Shown here in pieces: positions 1-7,672 of a stretch of 64,000 nucleotides of DNA; position 1 is the stretch's first letter, and each line of letters opens with the position of its first letter. Under the pieces are notes generated by a model. The model saw only the letters and a program-made list of their open reading frames with translations, had not been told where the DNA came from and ran no database searches. The translations under genes were made by a program, and so were the position numbers. This DNA comes from Kiritimatiellia bacterium (lineage in GTDB: Bacteria; Verrucomicrobiota; Kiritimatiellia; WLWN01): the NCBI GenBank assembly GCA_012103575.1, contig WLWN01000001.1, positions 2,236,538 to 2,300,537 on the forward strand. Reading direction: 5' to 3'.

Positions 1-1
1 T

Positions 2-181
2 ATTGAAAAGACCGCTCAGCACTTGATGGAAAAAGGAAGTCCGCCACTCAAGAACAAAAAATATCGCTCCATCGATTATATCATTTTTGTACCTCGAAAA
101 CCCTGTCAAAAGGCACAGTTACCTGCTAATGTACGTCTTGTGGATGCAGCGGAGGTTATGAACATTCTTAAAGATGCTTAA
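2..181 (+). CDS. Partial hypothetical protein, C-terminal end
   Basis: An open frame runs in from the window edge and stops with TAA at 179-181, giving the last 59 residues of a protein. The tail contains YRSIDYIIFVPRKPC and ends in VMNILKDA. I do not recognise a family, and the N-terminal part lies outside the window. The frame is free of stops and the codon use looks like that of neighbouring genes, so it is probably a real gene end rather than chance. A hairpin-rich intergenic segment follows. Confidence 0.5.
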   Translation: MEKTAQHLMEKGSPPLKNKKYRSIDYIIFVPRKPCQKAQLPANVRLVDAAEVMNILKDA

Positions 182-189
182 ATGTCTAG

Positions 190-500
190 GAATTCCAATA
201 TGAGTTGTCCGAAAGGGACAAAGGCATGTAACCTGGGGTTTCAACCCCAGGAATAAAGCAACAAACCCGATTGCGTCCTGTGAAAGGGCGCGGTTGAGGA
301 GGAGTAGATGTGCGCAAAGACAGTACCCCTACAGGGCACAGCATTTCTTTGCTCATGTCTCTCCTAACCCCAGGCTATCTTCCTACACAGCTTTGCTGTG
401 ATGGTGGAAGAGGTGTCCTCGCAGACAGAGTAAGTCGCCATCAGAGATGGCATAACATTTCATATAAGCCCACAGTCTATCGACTTGGGGTCCGAGACCG
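190..500. repeat. Multi-hairpin intergenic repeat segment
   Basis: About 300 bases without a convincing gene but with a series of short hairpins: TGTCC/GGACA at 206-220, a perfect 9-bp stem CCTGGGGTT/AACCCCAGG at 232-251, CACAGC/GCTGTG with a TTT loop at 386-400, and GCCATC/GATGGC at 437-451. The layout (GGGAC hairpin, CCTGGGG hairpin, later a CCCCAGGCTAT stretch) resembles the structured repeats scattered through many PVC and Bacteroidetes genomes. The open frame crossing it joins onto the LysM gene but looks non-coding. Confidence 0.5.
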
Positions 501-504
501 TAGT

Positions 505-1251
505 ATGATGCATGATCTAAACATATTTCGTAAGATACGTGGGTTAGGGTTTGTTCTGCTCATTTTCGTGTGTATAAGCTGCAGTCGTAGGACAGGTGTC
601 ATGGATCAACGGGAAATTCGCGATCCACTTGTCCATCGTGCGCTAATGAAAAAGCGGGCCCACGATATCGATGGCGCCATCAAGTTATTTTATCAAGTCT
701 TGGCGCGAAAACCCAGTATGGGACGACCCCATCTCGAGTTAGGACTTTTGCTGGATAACGATAGAGAAGACTACATTCGGGCGATCTATCATTATGAACA
801 ATATTTAATCCTACGACCCGATGCGCAGAAGCGGGATCTTATCGAGCAATTGATTGCTAGTGCAAAGCTTGCTTTTGCCGCATCACTTCCCGATAGACCT
901 TCTGAGGCGATTAGGGAAATTGCAGATTTAAAAGATCAAATAAATCGGTTGAAAAATCAACTTGATCAACTTCGAGGCATGACAGAAAACTCAACGGGTG
1001 TTTCTGCCAGGGATGTTAATACTTCCCAGGGTCAAGGTCCACGCATCACCGATACCGTAACACCCAGACCCGCGCCAGCTCAGCCTGCATTTCGAAGGTA
1101 TCGTGTTCAACCCGGTGATACCCTGTCGAGTATAGCGCGAAAAATGTATAACGATGCGAATCAATGGAATAAAGTGTTCTCCGCCAATCGTGACACATTA
1201 AGAACACCAGAAGATTTGCGTGTAGATCAGACCATCCTTATCCCTCAGTGA
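505..1251 (+). CDS. LysM-domain lipoprotein with TPR-like and coiled-coil regions
   Basis: Predicted envelope lipoprotein of about 248 residues. I place the start at the ATG pair 505/508, because everything upstream in frame lies in the hairpin repeat and because this start gives a classical export signal: FRKIRGLGFVLLIFVCISC, with Cys as the likely lipidated residue. After it come a TPR-like helical part (about residues 40-115, with HYEQYLILRPDA), a short coiled coil (EIADLKDQINRLKNQLDQL) and a C-terminal LysM domain starting YRVQPGDTLSSIARKMY. LysM domains bind peptidoglycan, so the protein probably sits between outer membrane and cell wall. No partner genes are adjacent; an IS630 copy follows 75 bp downstream. 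Confidence 0.75.
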   Translation: MMHDLNIFRKIRGLGFVLLIFVCISCSRRTGVMDQREIRDPLVHRALMKKRAHDIDGAIKLFYQVLARKPSMGRPHLELGLLLDNDREDYIRAIYHYEQYLILRPDAQKRDLIEQLIASAKLAFAASLPDRPSEAIREIADLKDQINRLKNQLDQLRGMTENSTGVSARDVNTSQGQGPRITDTVTPRPAPAQPAFRRYRVQPGDTLSSIARKMYNDANQWNKVFSANRDTLRTPEDLRVDQTILIPQ

Positions 1252-1290
1252 TCGGGAATGTGGGTATTGGGGGGGGCTATATATTCATTC

Positions 1291-1324
1291 TTCATCACTT
1301 AATCGTAAACTTTATCGTACACTA
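1291..1324. repeat. 34-nt dispersed repeat, copy 1
   Basis: This 34-nt segment (TTCATCACTTAATCGTAAAC followed by TTTATCGTACACTA) recurs at 60537-60570 with three mismatches, upstream of murA. No ORF or IS end explains it. IS630 copy 1 is inserted at the TA at its right edge. Confidence 0.55.
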
Positions 1325-2322
1325 GAGTATTTAACGATTGAAATGCCTCGCTAGAAGATCTATACTCCATGACATGAGTATAGCAACAGCAGAAATCCGG
1401 CGGCGTGCGATAGATGCCTACAAAATGGGCAAAGGTTCCCAGGCCGATATCGCATCTTCTTATCGTGTAGATCTTAGAACGTTTCAGCGTGGGCTCTCTC
1501 GTTTCAACGAAACCGGACAGACCGCTCCCCGACCGCGTGGGCATCGTCAGGCCCTCTACAGCGGAAAGCAGCTCAAGGCGTTGGCTCAACTGGGGGGCAA
1601 ACATCCCGATGCAACGCTTGAAGAACTCAAGAACATGAGCGGCGTGAAGGGGTCGATCATGGCCGTACAGCGGGCGTTGAATCGGTTGGGCTGCCGGTAT
1701 AAAAGAAACGCTTCACGCCAGCGAGCAAGACCGGGCGGATGTAAATCTCTTGAGAAAGCAGTGGATCCAAGAGGTGGCCAAACTTGATCCAAGTCGCCTT
1801 GTCCTTATTGATGAATCCGGGGCGAAAACGAATATGACTCGTCTGGGGGGCCGGGCGTTGGGCGGGAACAGGCTTTTTACCAAAACGCTTCATGGACATT
1901 GGTGTACCACCACCTTGATTTCTTCGGTCCGCCTGGACGGAACAACAGCGGTCATGGAGGTGGGGGGGGGCGACAGAGACGGCTGTTTTTGGAGAATATA
2001 TTCGCCGGGTTCTTCTCCCGACTCTTTCACCTGAAGACATCGTCATCATGGACAATCTTCGCGTCCATCACAATCCCAAGGTCATTGAACTCATTGAGTC
2101 ATGTGGGGCCCATGTAAGATTCCTTCCACCCTACAGCCCCGATTCCAACCCCATTGAAAAAATGTGGGGCAAGATAAAGAAATCGGTTGGGCAGCCTTGC
2201 AGCCCGCAGTCAGCAGGAACTATCTGAAGCGCTCACACAAGCGTTCGAAGAGGTTTCTCCCGACGAGGTAATCGGCTGGCTTTCTTCGTGCTACATCGCG
2301 ACACCTCAATCGTGAAGCGCTC
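1325..2322 (+). mobile_element. IS630-family element, copy 1 (decayed)
   Basis: 998-bp copy flanked by TA on both sides (1323-1324 and 2323-2324), as expected for this family. The left end is a GAGTATTTAACG variant and the right end reads GAAGCGCTC. It differs from the better copies by one extra G in a G-run near 1962-1970 and an extra A near 2180. Confidence 0.85.
1374..2315 (+). pseudogene. IS630 transposase, copy 1, frameshifted
   Basis: The first frame (1374-1787) encodes the helix-turn-helix half and shares the family-wide frame change near 1703. The second frame holds the catalytic aspartates (LIDESGAKTNM and IMDNLRVHH) but is broken twice, by the G-run insertion near 1965 and by AAAG to AAAAG near 2180. 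It cannot make an intact catalytic domain and is probably dead. Confidence 0.8.
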
Positions 2323-2354
2323 TAAAATCGAAATGAGTATAATACGCTAAAGAG

Positions 2355-3398
2355 GTAGAGTAACAATACAAGTGCAAAGGTCCGCAGCATAGTTCATTCT
2401 TTGGGTATCTGACCCCCCCCAAAGGAGAACATAGAATGCCACGAACCTACGAACATTTAAACCGTTATGAACGAGAAGTGATAGCCCAGATGCTAAAAGA
2501 AAAATATAGCTTATCTCAAATTGGCCGTCGCCTGGGCCGATCCCCCTCGACTATTTGGCGCGAATTTCGCCGTAATCGAGTCCGTGGCCGCTATTACCCA
2601 AGACCCGCAAATGGCCTGGCTCAAAGCCGATTACAGCTAGCTCGAAAGCCTCAAAAAGTGATGGGAGCTAGCAAAGAACAAGTGGAGACTCTCCTGGCGA
2701 AGTATTGGTCTCCAGAGCAGATTGAAGGTCGAAGAAAGCTAGAAGGTGACCTTCCCATCAGTCGAATGACGATCTACCGCTACTTGTACAGTCCAAAAGG
2801 GGCTGGCTACCGAAAATACCTGCGTGGCCCCGGAAAGAAAAAACGAGCGACTCGGAAAAGCCATTCACGTATACACAACCAAACAATGATTGACCAACGC
2901 CCCGAAGAGGGTGAAAGCCGCAAGGTGGCAGGCCATTGGGAAGGTGACACTATTCAGGGCCAAACGAGAAAAGAGGCCTGTGTAGTCACTCTAGTAGATC
3001 GAGCGACTCGATATCTCATCGCCGATCTTTTACCTCGATGCAATGCCGAATCGGTCAACCGTTCCGTACCTCAGTTCGCTGATTCAGGGCTCCCCTGTAA
3101 AACGGTGACTGTAGATAATGGCATGGAGTTTGCCAGCCATGCTAAACTACAGAAAAAAATAGCAACCCCCATTTTCTTTGCTGAAGGGAGAAACCCTTGG
3201 CAAAGAGGGACCAACGAAAATACGAATGGTTTGCTTCGCCAGTTTTTCCCGAAGAAAACCGACTTTGCTGCCCACAGCTCCGCTCAGTTGAGCTGGGCTG
3301 TGGAGTTACTGAATAATAGACCGAGAAAATGCTTAGAATATAGAACGCCCAAAGAAATGATGGACAGCTTCGGTTTTGCACTTGTAAGTTGAGTCTGC
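2355..3398 (+). mobile_element. IS30-family element type b, copy 1
   Basis: 1044-bp element. Imperfect terminal repeats of 24 bp share the core TACAAGTGCAAA: the left end reads GTAGAGTAACAATACAAGTG and the right end, on the minus strand, GCAGACTCAACTTACAAGTG. A second copy of the same length lies at 57000-58043. No obvious target duplication is seen; the left flank is the 32-bp spacer after IS630 copy 1. Confidence 0.85.
2436..3392 (+). CDS. IS30-family transposase (type b)
   Basis: 318-residue transposase, full length for IS30. The N-terminal helix-turn-helix region reads YSLSQIGRRLGRSPSTIWRE. The DDE catalytic core follows: GHWEGDTIQG (first Asp, about residue 171), TVDNGMEF (second Asp) and NPWQRGTNENTNGLLRQFFP (catalytic Glu region). 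The start ATG follows AAAGGAGAACATAGA, a good ribosome-binding site. This copy has no internal stops and is probably active, unlike the copy at 57 kb. Confidence 0.92.
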   Translation: MPRTYEHLNRYEREVIAQMLKEKYSLSQIGRRLGRSPSTIWREFRRNRVRGRYYPRPANGLAQSRLQLARKPQKVMGASKEQVETLLAKYWSPEQIEGRRKLEGDLPISRMTIYRYLYSPKGAGYRKYLRGPGKKKRATRKSHSRIHNQTMIDQRPEEGESRKVAGHWEGDTIQGQTRKEACVVTLVDRATRYLIADLLPRCNAESVNRSVPQFADSGLPCKTVTVDNGMEFASHAKLQKKIATPIFFAEGRNPWQRGTNENTNGLLRQFFPKKTDFAAHSSAQLSWAVELLNNRPRKCLEYRTPKEMMDSFGFALVS

Positions 3399-3399
3399 A

Positions 3400-3434
3400 T
3401 GGATGGAATATTTTTTAGGTTTTTTATCCAGACC
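3400..3434. repeat. Direct repeat flanking the PIN module, left copy
   Basis: A ~35-bp sequence beginning TGGATGGAATATTTTTTAGG and running to ATCCAGACCC is repeated in the same orientation at 4297-4332. Each copy contains an inverted repeat TGGATGGAA/TTYCATCCA, so it can fold as a hairpin with a T-rich loop. The pair brackets the PIN toxin-antitoxin genes. Confidence 0.7.
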
Positions 3435-3498
3435 CGCCGTCTGTTGAAGTCCATCTAGGTTTGATTTCAGATTATTGTATTTTGATTGCAAATGGATA

Positions 3499-3678
3499 TT
3501 AGCTCCCTGTTTTTTTCAGATGACGCTTGGGCGGACGAGATACAATATTATTTCCAGCTTTATTCTGTTTCGATTTTATATCTTCAAATATAGATCTGAG
3601 ATCAAAATTGAATTTTTCAGCGTGCTTCTTCCGGATTTTTCTTATTTCGGCTACGATAGGATCCGCATTCATAATCAT
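3499..3678 (-). CDS. Putative antitoxin partner of the PIN protein
   Basis: Small protein of about 59 residues starting MIMNADPIVAEIRKIRKK, with the central motif FNFDLRSIFEDIK. Proteins of this shape commonly sit directly downstream of PIN-domain toxins of the same type. Its ATG overlaps the toxin stop in an ATGA arrangement (3675-3678), showing translational coupling. I infer the antitoxin role from context and resemblance; no DNA-binding fold can be proven from sequence alone. Confidence 0.6.
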   Translation of the reverse strand: MIMNADPIVAEIRKIRKKHAEKFNFDLRSIFEDIKSKQNKAGNNIVSRPPKRHLKKTGS

Positions 3679-4148
3679 CCTCCCATGAGTTCCTCTGGTG
3701 TGCAGATAACAGAACATTCATATCCATAATCCCACACACTTTTTTCAATTTTACTTTTGGTTTCTGCATTGTTGATGTGAGTGAAATTCCACGTTAAGAG
3801 ATAATCGATGCCATGCACTGCAGATACTGCGATGTGCAAAGCGTCTTCCGGATACTCTTTGGGAATGGCATGGTGTTTCAAGAGAACTTCAGAGAGTGAA
3901 AATACGTCTTCTGTAAGGTCTAGCAGAGGTATATCTTCAATGGACAGTAAGCGTTTTCCCACAGCATTCGGATCGCCAGTAGAAACTTCTTCCAAAACTA
4001 AATTCGATACAAATACGTCAAATCCTGGCAGTCTATTTGCCCACCAATCGTTCGTTTGCTGTTGTCGTGCAGCGATTACAAGGTCACGGCTTGGACGACC
4101 TGTATAATAGCTGACTACGCTGGTTTCAATATAAACTGTGGATTTCAT
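3675..4148 (-). CDS. PIN-domain ribonuclease toxin
   Basis: 157 residues from the ATG at 4148, which follows GAGAG directly. It begins MKSTVYIETSVVSYYTGRPS with the N-terminal acidic PIN residue in the IETS position; later acidic residues lie in LVLEEVSTGD, YPEDALHIAVSAVHGIDYLL and LTWNFTHINN. This is the PIN subfamily with STVYIETSVVSY starts, presumed RNases. It forms an overlapping operon with the small downstream gene, and 35-bp direct repeats sit outside both. Unlike the other toxins in the window it appears intact. Confidence 0.8.
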   Translation of the reverse strand: MKSTVYIETSVVSYYTGRPSRDLVIAARQQQTNDWWANRLPGFDVFVSNLVLEEVSTGDPNAVGKRLLSIEDIPLLDLTEDVFSLSEVLLKHHAIPKEYPEDALHIAVSAVHGIDYLLTWNFTHINNAETKSKIEKSVWDYGYECSVICTPEELMGG

Positions 4149-4296
4149 CCTCTCTATGCTACATCTAATTGCGTTCGAAAACAAGATGGATTACTTGCCA
4201 TAGATTTGTTCTCGTATGGAAGTTTTGGTGTTCGGGAACCATTCGCCCTACTTGGGGATACGTGGGTAGTGTTCTAACGATCTTATTGACTTAGTG

Positions 4297-4332
4297 TGGA
4301 TGGAATATTTTTTAGGTTTTTCATCCAGACCC
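4297..4332. repeat. Direct repeat flanking the PIN module, right copy
   Basis: Second copy of the hairpin-forming direct repeat at 3400-3434, nearly identical over about 35 bp. It lies between the PIN gene start and the end of the SDR gene. Confidence 0.7.
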
Positions 4333-4383
4333 TGTAACCCTTCGTTGTCAATGACATCTTAGCATTCATTGGGCCATTGTATT

Positions 4384-4989
4384 TTACAATGTTCTTGGAT
4401 AAGTTGGGACAACATGACGTCCGCTATCCATCCGAACCACCTCTCCGGTAACTGTATCAAAAGCCGAATCACATAGTAATAGGCTCATCCTTGCTAATTT
4501 TCGAGCGTGAACAGACCGTCCTAATAGTGATTTATAAGGTGGGGCGACTTCGTGGGTGGGATCTTGATCAATGCGGATGGGTTGTAGCGTATTGATGGTG
4601 ACTTCGGGGCCCAGATGATAGGCTAGAAACCCTCCATTTTGCATTTGTGCAGCTTTGGCCATGCCATAGGCTGAATGGCTTGTATTCTCAGCGGACATGG
4701 CGGTGTATTGAATAATACGTCCTACCCCTCTTGTTTCTTTCATCCAGTACCCCAGTTCTTTGGCCAACATGAAATTGCCTTTTACATTGCCATCGTATGC
4801 TACATCGAGCTCTTTTCTGGAAAGATTTTCAAAACTGCGAAGACCGACCGTTCCTGCGCATAAAATAAGAACATCCAATCGTTCCCAGCTTGTTTTGATG
4901 GTGGTGATAAGGGTGTCGATACTTTGTTGTGAAAGTAAGTCAAGTGGATAGATTTCATTGCGTTGACCTTGTTCCTGGATGGATCTAGC
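4384..4989 (-). pseudogene. SDR oxidoreductase, 3' part (split by composite IS630)
   Basis: C-terminal 201 residues of a short-chain dehydrogenase/reductase. It contains the NAG-type motif (LILCAGTVG) and the YxxxK active site (SAYGMAKAA). The frame is open up to the TA at 4990-4991, where IS630 copy 2 begins. Joined to 7360-7504 through a single TA, it gives one uninterrupted 250-codon frame, the normal length for this family. The substrate cannot be read from sequence. Confidence 0.9.
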
Positions 4990-4991
4990 TA

Positions 4992-5987
4992 GAGCGCTTC
5001 ACGATTGAGGTGTCGCGATGTAGCACGAAGAAAACCAGCCGATTACCTCGTCGGGAGAAACCTCTTCGAACGCTTGTGTGAGCGCTTCAGATAGTTCCTG
5101 CTGACTGCGGGCTGCAAGGCTGCCCAACCGATTCTTTATCTTGCCCCACATTTTTTCAATGGGGTTGGAATCGGGGCTGTAGGGTGGAAGGAATCTTACA
5201 TGGGCCCCACATGACTCAATGAGTTCAATGACCTTGGGATTGTGATGGACGCGAAGATTGTCCATGATGACGATGTCTTCAGGTGAAAGAGTCGGGAGAA
5301 GAACCCGGCGAATATATTCTCCAAAAACAGCCGTCTCTGTCGCCCCCTCCCCCTCCATGGCCGCTGTTGTTCCGTCCAGGCGGACCGAAGAAATCAAGGT
5401 GGTGGTACACCAATGTCCATGAGGCGTTTTGGCAAAAAGCCTGTTCCCGCCCAACGCCCGGCCCCGCAGACGAGTCATATTCGTTTTCGCCCCGGATTCA
5501 TCAATAAAGACAAGGCGACTTGGATCAAGTTTGGCCACCTCTTGGATCCACTGCTTTCTCAAGAGATTTACATCCGCCCGGTCTTGCTCGCTGGCGTGAA
5601 GCGTTTCTTTTATACCGGCAGCCCAACCGATTCAACGCCCGCTGTACGGCCATGATCGACCCCTTCACGCCGCTCATGTTCTTGAGTTCTTCAAGCGTTG
5701 CATCGGGATGTTTGCCCACCAGTTGAGCCAACGCCTTGAGCTGCTTTCCGCTGTAGAGGGCCTGACGATGCCCACGCGGTCGGGGAGCGGTCTGTCCGGT
5801 TTCGTTGAAACGAGAGAGCCCACGCTGAAACGTTCTAAGATCTACACGATAAGAAGATGCGATATCGGCCTGGGAACCTTTGCCCATTTTGTAGGCATCT
5901 ATCGCACGCCACCGGATTTCTACTGTTGCTATACTCATGTCATGGAGTATAGATCTTCTAGAGAGGCATTTTAATCGTTAAACGCTC
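4992..5987 (-). mobile_element. IS630-family element, copy 2
   Basis: 996-bp copy with ends GAGCGCTTCACGATTGAGG (3' side of the transposase) and, on the other side, GAGCGTTTAACGATTAAAAT. Both transposase frames are free of extra stops, so this is one of the two best preserved copies. Confidence 0.9.
4999..5938 (-). CDS. IS630 transposase, copy 2 (two frames, likely joined by frameshifting)
   Basis: Frame A (5938 to 5525) starts MSIATVEIRWRAIDAYKMGK and carries the N-terminal DNA-binding helices. Frame B (to 4999) carries the DDE core: VFIDESGAKTNM, VIMDNLRVHH and YSPDSNPIEKMW. The typical IS630 linker KETLHASEQDRADV is present only if frame B is entered near the sequence TATAAAAGAAACG, just after RLGCRY in frame A. 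All full copies have the same arrangement, so a programmed +1 (or -2) shift or transcript slippage is the simplest explanation. Confidence 0.85.
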
Positions 5988-5989
5988 TA

Positions 5990-6359
5990 GCTAAATTTTT
6001 AGGTGTTTTAATCGTTATTTTGCTGTTTGGATTTAGCAGTTCGCTAACAACCATTATGACGGTCCAAATGACCGATGAGAATCTTACAATCGATTGGTGG
6101 GCAGGCATTCCATTGCTTTTAGCCCCCATAGCAGCCTATTTTTTAGCCGCCATAATGAACTATGCAACCCGCCGTTCTTTTCCGTCTAATGCGTTTATGC
6201 TCTTGGTCTTCATGTTGCTGGGAGCATTCCTCTTATCCGGACTCTTTGATCATAAGGGTCATATCACTTCTTTTGGATCTGTGTATTCTTGGAATCTTGT
6301 TCCTGCATGTTCTATCATCACAATGGCGATCACCGTCTTGTCCTCATTAGCTGCTAGCT
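5990..6359 (+). pseudogene. Captured internal fragment of a membrane-protein gene
   Basis: The cargo between the two IS630 copies is one open frame from edge to edge (about 123 codons) with no native start or stop. It encodes several hydrophobic segments, for example FLGVLIVILLFGF, GIPLLLAPIAAYFLAAIM and FMLLVFMLLGAFLLSGLF. It is the middle of a polytopic membrane protein. I do not recognise the family, and no other part of it occurs in this window. Confidence 0.7.
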
Positions 6360-6361
6360 TA

Positions 6362-7357
6362 GAGCATTTAACGATTGAAATGCCTCTTTAGAAGATCTAT
6401 ACTCCATGACATGAGTATAGCAACAGCAGAAATCCGGCGGCGTGCGATAGATGCCTACAAAATGGGCAAAGGTTCCCAGGCCGATATCGCATCTTCTTAT
6501 CGTGTAGATCTTAGAACGTTTCAGCGTGGGCTCTCTCGTTTCAACGAAACCGGACAGACCGCTCCCCGACCGCGTGGGCATCGTCAGGCCCTCTACAGCG
6601 GAAAGCAGCTCAAGGCGTTGGCTCAACTGGGGGGCAAACATCCCGATGCAACGCTTGAAGAACTCAAGAACATGAGCGGCGTGAAGGGGTCGATCATGGC
6701 CGTACAGCGGGCGTTGAATCGGTTGGGCTGCCGGTATAAAAGAAACGCTTCACGCCAGCGAGCAAGACCGGGCGGATGTAAATCTCTTGAGAAAGCAGTG
6801 GATCCAAGAGGTGGCCAAACTTGATCCAAGTCGCCTTGTCTTTATTGATGAATCCGGGGCGAAAACGAATATGACTCGTCTGCGGGGCCGGGCGTTGGGC
6901 GGGAACAGGCTTTTTGCCAAAACGCCTCATGGACATTGGTGTACCACCACCTTGATTTCTTCGGTCCGCCTGGACGGAACAACAGCGGCCATGGAGGGGG
7001 AGGGGGCGACAGACACGGCTGTTTTTGGAGAATATATTCGCCGGGTTCTTCTCCCGACTCTTTCACCTGAAGACATCGTCATCATGGACAATCTTCGCGT
7101 CCATCACAATCCCAAGGTCATTGAACTCATTAAGTCATGTGGGGCCCATGTAAGATTCCTTCCACCCTACAGCCCCGATTCCAACCCCATTGAAAAAATG
7201 TGGAGCAAGATAAAGAATCGGTTGGGCAGCCTTGCAGCCCGCAGTCAGCAGGAACTATCTGAAGCGATCACACAAGCGTTCGAAGAGGTTTCTCCCGACG
7301 AGGTAATCGGCTGGTTTTCTTCGTGCTACATCGCGACACCTCAATCGTGAAGCGCTC
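6362..7357 (+). mobile_element. IS630-family element, copy 3 (reference copy)
   Basis: 996 bp, TA on both sides. Terminal repeats: left GAGCATTTAACGATTGAAAT, right (minus strand) GAGCGCTTCACGATTGAGGT, which match at about 15 of 20 positions. Among the eight copies this is the cleanest and serves as reference for the others. Confidence 0.92.
6411..7350 (+). CDS. IS630 transposase, copy 3 (two frames)
   Basis: Frame A runs 6411-6824 and frame B ends at 7350. The start ATG (6411) is the first codon of MSIATAEIRRRAIDAY. The frame change lies at TATAAAAGAAACG near 6735-6747, between the helix-turn-helix part and the catalytic domain. Frame B contains all three catalytic acidic residues and the tail CYIATPQS. 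If the shift works, the product is about 310 residues, a normal IS630 length. This copy may supply transposase to the defective ones. Confidence 0.88.
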
Positions 7358-7359
7358 TA

Positions 7360-7504
7360 GTTGTTCAGCTTCTTCTTTATGTGAGTAATAAGTGAACCCA
7401 ACATGACTTCCATGTTCAGCAAAGGACTTGCAAATAAATGGACCTGTTTCTGTGGAACCACCGATGACAAGGACGTGTGCGTTTTTTAATCTTTCTGTGT
7501 ACAT
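7360..7504 (-). pseudogene. SDR oxidoreductase, 5' part (split by composite IS630)
   Basis: First 48 codons of the SDR gene, starting MYTERLKNAHVLVIGGSTET. The glycine-rich NAD(P)-binding turn GGSTETG is here. The frame breaks at the TA 7358-7359 and resumes at 4989. The gene is divergent from the symporter and ilvD, which hints at shared function in a catabolic or biosynthetic locus, but this cannot be proven. Confidence 0.88.
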
Positions 7505-7630
7505 ATAATTCTATTATTTGTTATTTATTAGGAAGTTATCTTTTTACATCGATCAAATAATCGCGAAGCTTATCATAGATAATGGTTTTTCAAATCCTAA
7601 GAAAATCTAATAACTAATTACTGATAACTA

Positions 7631-7664
7631 GCCATTCTAATTTTGAAGCCAAAATTAGAATGGC
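7631..7664. promoter_or_regulatory. Perfect 15-bp inverted repeat before the symporter gene
   Basis: GCCATTCTAATTTTG, a four-base loop AAGC, then its exact reverse complement, ending 8 bp before the ATG at 7673. It lies in the divergent intergenic region between the SDR and symporter genes. It could be an operator or an mRNA hairpin covering the ribosome-binding region. No T-run follows, so it is not a standard terminator. Confidence 0.6.
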
Positions 7665-7672
7665 TGTCTCCT

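Larger units (their letters stand above)
4992..7357. mobile_element. Composite IS630-cargo-IS630 structure inside an SDR gene
   Basis: Two IS630 copies in opposite orientation (4992-5987 minus, 6362-7357 plus) enclose 370 bp of foreign coding sequence. The unit is bordered by TA at 4990-4991 and 7358-7359. Deleting it with one TA restores the SDR reading frame exactly, so the outermost ends appear to have inserted as a unit. Internal junctions are also TA (5988-5989 and 6360-6361). Confidence 0.85.

Noticed and set aside
310..504. N-terminal extension of the LysM lipoprotein
   Set aside because: It translates hairpin repeat DNA, and the lipoprotein signal begins only at 505.
1299..2055. Long antisense frames over IS630 copies (for example a MFAPQLSQRLELL-type protein)
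   Set aside because: They recur opposite every IS630 copy and are shadows of the transposase frames, with no family signature.
3400..4332. Integron cassette with attC sites around the PIN genes
   Set aside because: The direct repeats lack recognisable attC core sites and no integrase is nearby.
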